From positions 1-39,302 of the forward strand of contig JAICDB010000016.1 in NCBI GenBank assembly GCA_020063565.1: DNA of 39,302 bases. The letters are read 5' to 3'. The first letter of the stretch is position 1. The number at the start of each line of letters is the position of its first letter. Positions 35,626 to 39,302 of this stretch are shown piece by piece. The stretch comes from Clostridiales bacterium (GTDB lineage: Bacteria > Bacillota > DSM-16504 > Desulfitibacterales > JAICDB01). Made by a program: the position numbers and the translations under genes. The notes beneath the pieces were generated by a model. The model was not told the origin of the DNA and did not search any database. It saw only the letters and a list, made by a program, of their open reading frames with translations.

Positions 35626-36432
35626 ATGCGGATAGTTTCATTTGACCCGTTTCGCAGTGCCGGAATTCCGAATGTGACTTATGTTAAACCGGAATTAATT
35701 TTTAAAGAGAGAGAGTTAGTTCAAAGTGCAGATTGGGTACTCTTTCCAGAATACTGGCAGGTCAACTTCCTTGTTTATGCATGGGGAAAAAGAATTTTTC
35801 CCAGTATCAATTCCTATCATCTGGGACATGACAAAGTGGAGATGACACGGGCACTGCAGGCAGTAGTACCGAAACACGTGCCATATACTCTTATTACTGC
35901 CAACAAGACCGGTGTCAAAGATGACATTCTCGAGCAATTCCAGTTCCCCTTTGTGGCAAAAGAGGTTAGGAGCTCAATGGGAAAAGGTGTCCACTTGATA
36001 GATTCCCTGGACCAATTGGACTGGTATTTAAATAATAATGAAGTGTTATATATTCAGGAATACCTGCCTCTAGATCGGGATTTAAGAGTTGTTTACGTAG
36101 GCAACCGGGTAATCTCCGCCTACTGGCGCGTTGGACAATATGGCTTTAAAAATAATGTCGCTCAAGGTGCAAGAATTGAATTTTCCCCGGTACCGCGGGA
36201 AGTAATCGACCTGGTTGAAAAAGTTGCATCAACCCTGGGAATTAACCATGCCGGCTTTGATGTAGCAGTTGTAGGTCAACAGGTTTATTTCTTTGAATTT
36301 AATGTCTTATTTGGCAACCAGGCACCTATTCATGCCAAAGTGCCAGTAGCAAAATTCATTTATGACTTTATAAATCAGTTAGAAAAACCCGAACCACCAC
36401 AACCGGAAATGCCTACTCCCAGGGCTTCGTAA
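35626..36432 (+). CDS. RimK-like ATP-grasp protein of unknown substrate
   Basis: This 268-aa protein has an ATP-grasp fold. Residues about 95-130 include a lysine in FPFVAKEVRSSMGKGVHLI; IQEYLPLDRDLRVVYVGNRVI (about residues 145-165) and HAGFDVAVV...FFEFNVLFGNQA supply the Mg-ATP residues, as in RimK and related glutamate ligases. The first 90 residues form a pre-ATP-grasp domain (VLFPEYWQVNF, PSINSYHLGHDKVEMTRAL). The tail is proline-rich (EPPQPEMPTP). I chose ATG 35626 over TTG 35605 since GGGAGAGG lies before it. It has its own promoter and terminator. It could be an amino-acid or peptide ligase; no partner gene adjoins it. Confidence 0.85.
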   Translation: MRIVSFDPFRSAGIPNVTYVKPELIFKERELVQSADWVLFPEYWQVNFLVYAWGKRIFPSINSYHLGHDKVEMTRALQAVVPKHVPYTLITANKTGVKDDILEQFQFPFVAKEVRSSMGKGVHLIDSLDQLDWYLNNNEVLYIQEYLPLDRDLRVVYVGNRVISAYWRVGQYGFKNNVAQGARIEFSPVPREVIDLVEKVASTLGINHAGFDVAVVGQQVYFFEFNVLFGNQAPIHAKVPVAKFIYDFINQLEKPEPPQPEMPTPRAS

Positions 36433-36535
36433 AATCAAACGGCAACCCCATGGATATATGTTGTAGTTTGGTTCCAGAAAAAATAATGGAGGAATATTAT
36501 AAGAAAGGTCTGGAACTATCTGCTTTTTAAGATTT

Positions 36536-36560
36536 AAAGGCAACGAAATTCGTTGCCTTT
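36536..36560. terminator. Shared terminator between the ATP-grasp gene and glnS
   Basis: A perfect 10-bp stem, AAAGGCAACG (36536-36545) with CGTTGCCTTT (36551-36560), has a 5-nt loop. It lies between convergent genes; T-rich ends occur on both strands, so it may work in both directions. Confidence 0.7.
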
Positions 36561-36565
36561 ATTAC

Positions 36566-38305
36566 TTACTTCTTTTGTGCTTTTTGAATCTTAGCCCAAG
36601 TATCCTTCAGTGATACAATTCTATTGAATACCAGTCCTTCAGGAGATGTATCGGGATCAACTGTAAAATAGCCTTTCCTTAAGAATTGATAACGGCTACC
36701 TGGTTTTGCATCTTGCAAGCTGGGTTCAACTAAGCACTCAGTTAATACCTCTAGTGAATCGGGATTTAAATTATCTTTGAAATCTTCGCCCTCTTCCTCA
36801 GGGTTTTCCTTTGTAAAAAGATGATCGTATAAGCGCACTTCTGCTTTCAGTGCATGGGGAGCGGATACCCAGTGCAGCGTTCCTTTGACTTTCCTTTTTG
36901 AAGCAGTAGGGGACCCGCTTTTCGTTTCAGGATCATAAGTACAGTGAAGCTCGATTACTTCACCGGTTTCTTCATCCTTAACTACCCGCTCACACTTAAT
37001 AACATATGCATGTTTTAAGCGCACCTCGCGTCCCGGAGCCAAACGGAAAAACTTCTTAGGGGGATCTTCTCTAAAGTCATCTCTTTCAATGTAAATTTCT
37101 CGGGAAAAAGGCACTTTACGTGATCCCATTTCGGGTTGTTCCGGATTGTTTTCAGCATCCAATTCTTCAACCTGATCTTCCGGATAATTATCTATTATAA
37201 CCTTCAGGGGATTCAACACAGCCATAACACGCAGCGCTCTTTTATTCAAATCTTCCCTGACGCAGTGCTCCAAAAACGCTATGTCTACCATGCTATTGCT
37301 CTTGGCAACACCAATACGGTCACAAAAATCCCGAATTGCCTCCGGTGTATATCCACGCCTTCGTAACCCTGATATGGTGGGCATGCGCGGGTCATCCCAT
37401 CCATCCACATACCCTTCTTCAACCAGCTGGCGAAGTTTACGCTTGCTCATGACGGTATGACTGAGATTAAGCCGGGCAAACTCGATTTGCTTTGGTTTGC
37501 TATCACCATCAATTTTCACATTTTCAACTACCCAGTTATACAAAGGCCTGTGATCTTCAAACTCCAGGGTACAAATGGAATGGGTAATTCCTTCAAGGGC
37601 ATCTGAAATTGGGTGAGCAAAGTCGTACATGGGGTAAATGCACCACTTGTCCCCTGTCCTGTGATGTGTTCCTCTCTGGATACGGTACAGAACAGGGTCC
37701 CGCATATTCAAATTGGGAGATGCCATATCGATCTTTGCCCTGAGCACGCGGGAGCCGTCTTCAAACTCTCCATCTCTCATTCTCTGGAATAAGTCCAGGT
37801 TTTCTTCCACCGATCGATTGCGATAGGGGCTTTCCTTACCTGGTTCAGTTAATGTACCACGGTATTCCCTAATTTCTCCCGGACTCAAGTCACAAACATA
37901 TGCTTTGCCGTCCTTGATTAACTGAACAGCAAATTCGTACATTTTCTCAAAATAGTCCGATGCATAATACAACCGGTCATCCCAGTCATAGCCAAGCCAT
38001 CTAACATCTCTTTTAATTGATTCTACATATTCAACATCCTCTTTACTGGGATTTGTATCATCAAATCTCAAATTGCAGAGTCCGCCATATGTTTTAGCAA
38101 GTCCGAAATTGAGACAAATTGATTTCGCATGTCCGATATGTAAATAACCGTTTGGTTCCGGGGGAAATCGAGTGTGTACTCTACCCCCATTTATGTTGGC
38201 TTCTAAATCTTCATTGATAATGTGTTGAATAAAATTTGCCGGTTTGTCTTCACTTATCTCAATCATATCTTTAGCTTCTTCTTGAGTTTTCTTAGACGTA
38301 CTCAT
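36566..38305 (-). CDS. glnS: Glutaminyl-tRNA synthetase
   Basis: This class I synthetase charges tRNA-Gln directly. It is 579 aa, with HIGH motif [15 protein letters not shown] (residues about 50-64), the KMSKS equivalent [21 protein letters not shown] and [13 protein letters not shown], followed by two anticodon-binding beta-barrels. Many Firmicutes lack GlnRS and use the GatCAB route, so this gene may have a transfer history. I chose ATG 38305, where GGAGGAGG lies upstream; the longer frame to 38374 has no such site. No T-box leader motif is seen in front of it. Confidence 0.96.
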   Translation of the reverse strand: MSTSKKTQEEAKDMIEISEDKPANFIQHIINEDLEANINGGRVHTRFPPEPNGYLHIGHAKSICLNFGLAKTYGGLCNLRFDDTNPSKEDVEYVESIKRDVRWLGYDWDDRLYYASDYFEKMYEFAVQLIKDGKAYVCDLSPGEIREYRGTLTEPGKESPYRNRSVEENLDLFQRMRDGEFEDGSRVLRAKIDMASPNLNMRDPVLYRIQRGTHHRTGDKWCIYPMYDFAHPISDALEGITHSICTLEFEDHRPLYNWVVENVKIDGDSKPKQIEFARLNLSHTVMSKRKLRQLVEEGYVDGWDDPRMPTISGLRRRGYTPEAIRDFCDRIGVAKSNSMVDIAFLEHCVREDLNKRALRVMAVLNPLKVIIDNYPEDQVEELDAENNPEQPEMGSRKVPFSREIYIERDDFREDPPKKFFRLAPGREVRLKHAYVIKCERVVKDEETGEVIELHCTYDPETKSGSPTASKRKVKGTLHWVSAPHALKAEVRLYDHLFTKENPEEEGEDFKDNLNPDSLEVLTECLVEPSLQDAKPGSRYQFLRKGYFTVDPDTSPEGLVFNRIVSLKDTWAKIQKAQKK

Positions 38306-38498
38306 TTTTTTCCTCCTCCAGTAAAAGATACAAATAGCCCATTTCAATATTCTATCCCTATTTTTTAACATCATACATCGCTTCGTCAGCTTTTTAATAA
38401 TTCGGGCTCTTAAACTTATAATTTATTATAAATGGCTTTTTAAAAACATGCAAAACTTTAAAAGCATCTACAATATAAAAAATCATAAAGTGAAACTT

Positions 38499-38641
38499 CA
38501 TTCAGATGGAGTTTTAGACTCCATCTGAATGTTAGTTGAACCAATCCAGGAGCTAGCGGCGGTTAGCTATCGGATAAATTATTTATCAAACTAGCATTAT
38601 TTGAGATGATAAATTATATAAATATACCGGCATTAGCCGGT
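38499..38641. other. Cluster of stem-loops in the gene-free stretch 38375-38750; candidate structured RNA or repeat
   Basis: There are four inverted repeats in a row. A perfect 14-bp stem lies at 38499-38512 with 38518-38531. ATCC-agg-AGCTA (38544-38555) pairs with TAGCT-atc-GGAT (38564-38575) around GCGGCGGT. GATAAAT (38573-38579) pairs with ATTTATC (38581-38587), overlapping the previous stem by three bases. ACCGGC (38626-38631) pairs with GCCGGT (38636-38641). No protein-coding frame is convincing. It could be a non-coding RNA, or the end of an insertion sequence. The strand is unknown. Confidence 0.45.
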
Positions 38642-38713
38642 GTTATCAAAGTTAGTCTATACCATGTTATTAACTGTTGTGCAGTAACGTCGCAGTTTAA
38701 TATTTTAACGACA

Positions 38714-38738
38714 AAGGGACACTTGGAAAAAGTGTCCC
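38714..38738 (-). terminator. Terminator of the flavoprotein gene
   Basis: A perfect 9-bp stem, GGGACACTT (38716-38724) with AAGTGTCCC (38730-38738), has a 5-nt loop. On the minus strand it is followed by TTTG, 13 bp after the stop codon. The T-tract is short. Confidence 0.6.
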
Positions 38739-38750
38739 GTACAAGAAGTA

Positions 38751-39206
38751 TTATCTATAAGTAACTTCTTCAGTATAACCAAAATGAACCGTATTATCTG
38801 TTACAATCACTTTTTCAAGCTCCACTCTTACTCCCACAAAGTCACTTGGTTCTCCAGGTAAATCTTTTAAATAGGGAAATTTTTGAAGTATATATCCAAA
38901 AGCTTTTTGTGCTTCTTCAGGAGTTTTGCTAATATATGCTTTTCCGGTTGCCTTGATATATTTCAACTTCTGTAATTCTTCCATCGAATCACAATCATGA
39001 TCTATAACAATATATACATTATTATTATTATTGATTTCTCTGACCTTATCAGTAGCCTTATGTGTTATAAAGTACAAAGTTGACTCATCTTCACCCATTG
39101 CATAGTCAACTGATCTTACTTTTGGCATCCCATTTTCATCAACTGTACCTACTGACATCAAATTATGGTTTTCTACAACTTCCTTAATTTTATCTTTTAT
39201 TTCCAT
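38751..39206 (-). CDS. Pyridoxamine 5'-phosphate oxidase-like flavin-binding protein
   Basis: This is a small split-barrel protein of about 151 aa. The opening MSVGTVDENGMPKVRSVDYAM and the strand STLYFITHKATDKVREINNN are typical of FMN-binding PNPOx-like proteins, followed by YIVIDHDCDS and a GKAYI strand. Members bind FMN or F420; the true reaction is unknown. The start is uncertain: ATG 39206 and ATG 39218 are both possible, with AAAGGA in front. It has a hairpin terminator, and the 60 bp upstream to the window end are AT-rich. Confidence 0.82.
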   Translation of the reverse strand: MEIKDKIKEVVENHNLMSVGTVDENGMPKVRSVDYAMGEDESTLYFITHKATDKVREINNNNNVYIVIDHDCDSMEELQKLKYIKATGKAYISKTPEEAQKAFGYILQKFPYLKDLPGEPSDFVGVRVELEKVIVTDNTVHFGYTEEVTYR

Positions 39207-39302
39207 TTTTATAACCATTCCTTTCGCTTCGCTCAAGGCACAAAACGTAATGAAATATTGTGGCTTTGAGCTACTTTTTTTATTATCCTATAGTCATAGG
39301 GA

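Noticed and set aside
36450-36530. A 26-codon plus-strand ORF after the ATP-grasp gene (starts MDICC)
   Set aside because: There is no ribosome binding site and no recognisable similarity; it could be the tail of a decayed gene, but the support is too weak.
38306-38750. T-box leader for glnS or a tRNA gene in the 3' gene-free stretch
   Set aside because: No T-box TGG-ACCGCG-type motif and no cloverleaf could be found; the stem-loops lie upstream of glnS but about 190 bp away.
1-39302. CRISPR arrays, intact insertion sequences, prophage genes, rRNA or tRNA genes
   Set aside because: None seen: no regularly spaced repeats, no transposase or integrase, no rRNA motifs.

Overview
The window looks like chromosomal DNA from an anaerobic, low-GC Gram-positive bacterium (Clostridia, in the Carboxydothermus/Thermincola/Desulfotomaculum-like range) that can grow on, or detoxify, carbon monoxide with release of H2. 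The grounds are strong GGAGG-type ribosome binding sites, short Firmicutes-style spacing, a TPP riboswitch, and above all a CO-sensor (CooA) and CODH/energy-converting hydrogenase set that I recognise as close to those of Carboxydothermus hydrogenoformans. The species assignment is inference.

Layout. 1-3700 (+ strand): an amino-acid ABC transporter permease and ATPase (the binding protein would lie left of the window), a roughly 230-bp terminal-inverted-repeat element, a short soluble methyl-accepting chemotaxis protein, and a hemolysin III/TrhA membrane protein. 3748-5877 (-): RecQ helicase. 6011-6641 (+): an amino-acid permease pseudogene with a large internal deletion. 6678-24287 (-): the CO cluster. 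It is read as three blocks: cooC-hypB-hypF-hypC-hypD-hypE, then cooA with its own terminator, then cooM-K-L-X-U-H-hypA-cooF-cooS. 24288-24687: a rearranged stretch holding a second copy of the cooM promoter and 5' end, plus the tail of a decayed EamA transporter. 24684-31822 (-): a TPP-riboswitch-controlled thiamine operon, thiS-thiF-thiG-thiH-thiE-thiC-tenI-purF. 31829-35375 (-): three subunits of a xanthine-dehydrogenase-type molybdenum hydroxylase. 35626-36432 (+): a solitary RimK-like ATP-grasp protein. 36566-38305 (-): glutaminyl-tRNA synthetase. 38375-38750: a gene-free stretch with several stem-loops. 38751-39206 (-): a pyridoxamine-phosphate-oxidase-like flavoprotein.

How the CO genes fit together. 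CooS oxidises CO, CooF carries the electrons, and CooM/K/L/X/U/H form a membrane [NiFe] hydrogenase related to complex I that reduces protons and probably pumps ions. HypA-F build the NiFe(CN)2CO centre, CooC loads nickel into CooS, and CooA switches the system on when CO binds its haem. The most notable observation is that the cooM promoter, with its CooA box and -10 element at exactly the same spacing, occurs twice: once before cooM and once before cooC-hyp. The second copy still carries a truncated cooM start. A promoter duplication therefore seems to have put both the structural operon and the maturation operon under CO control.
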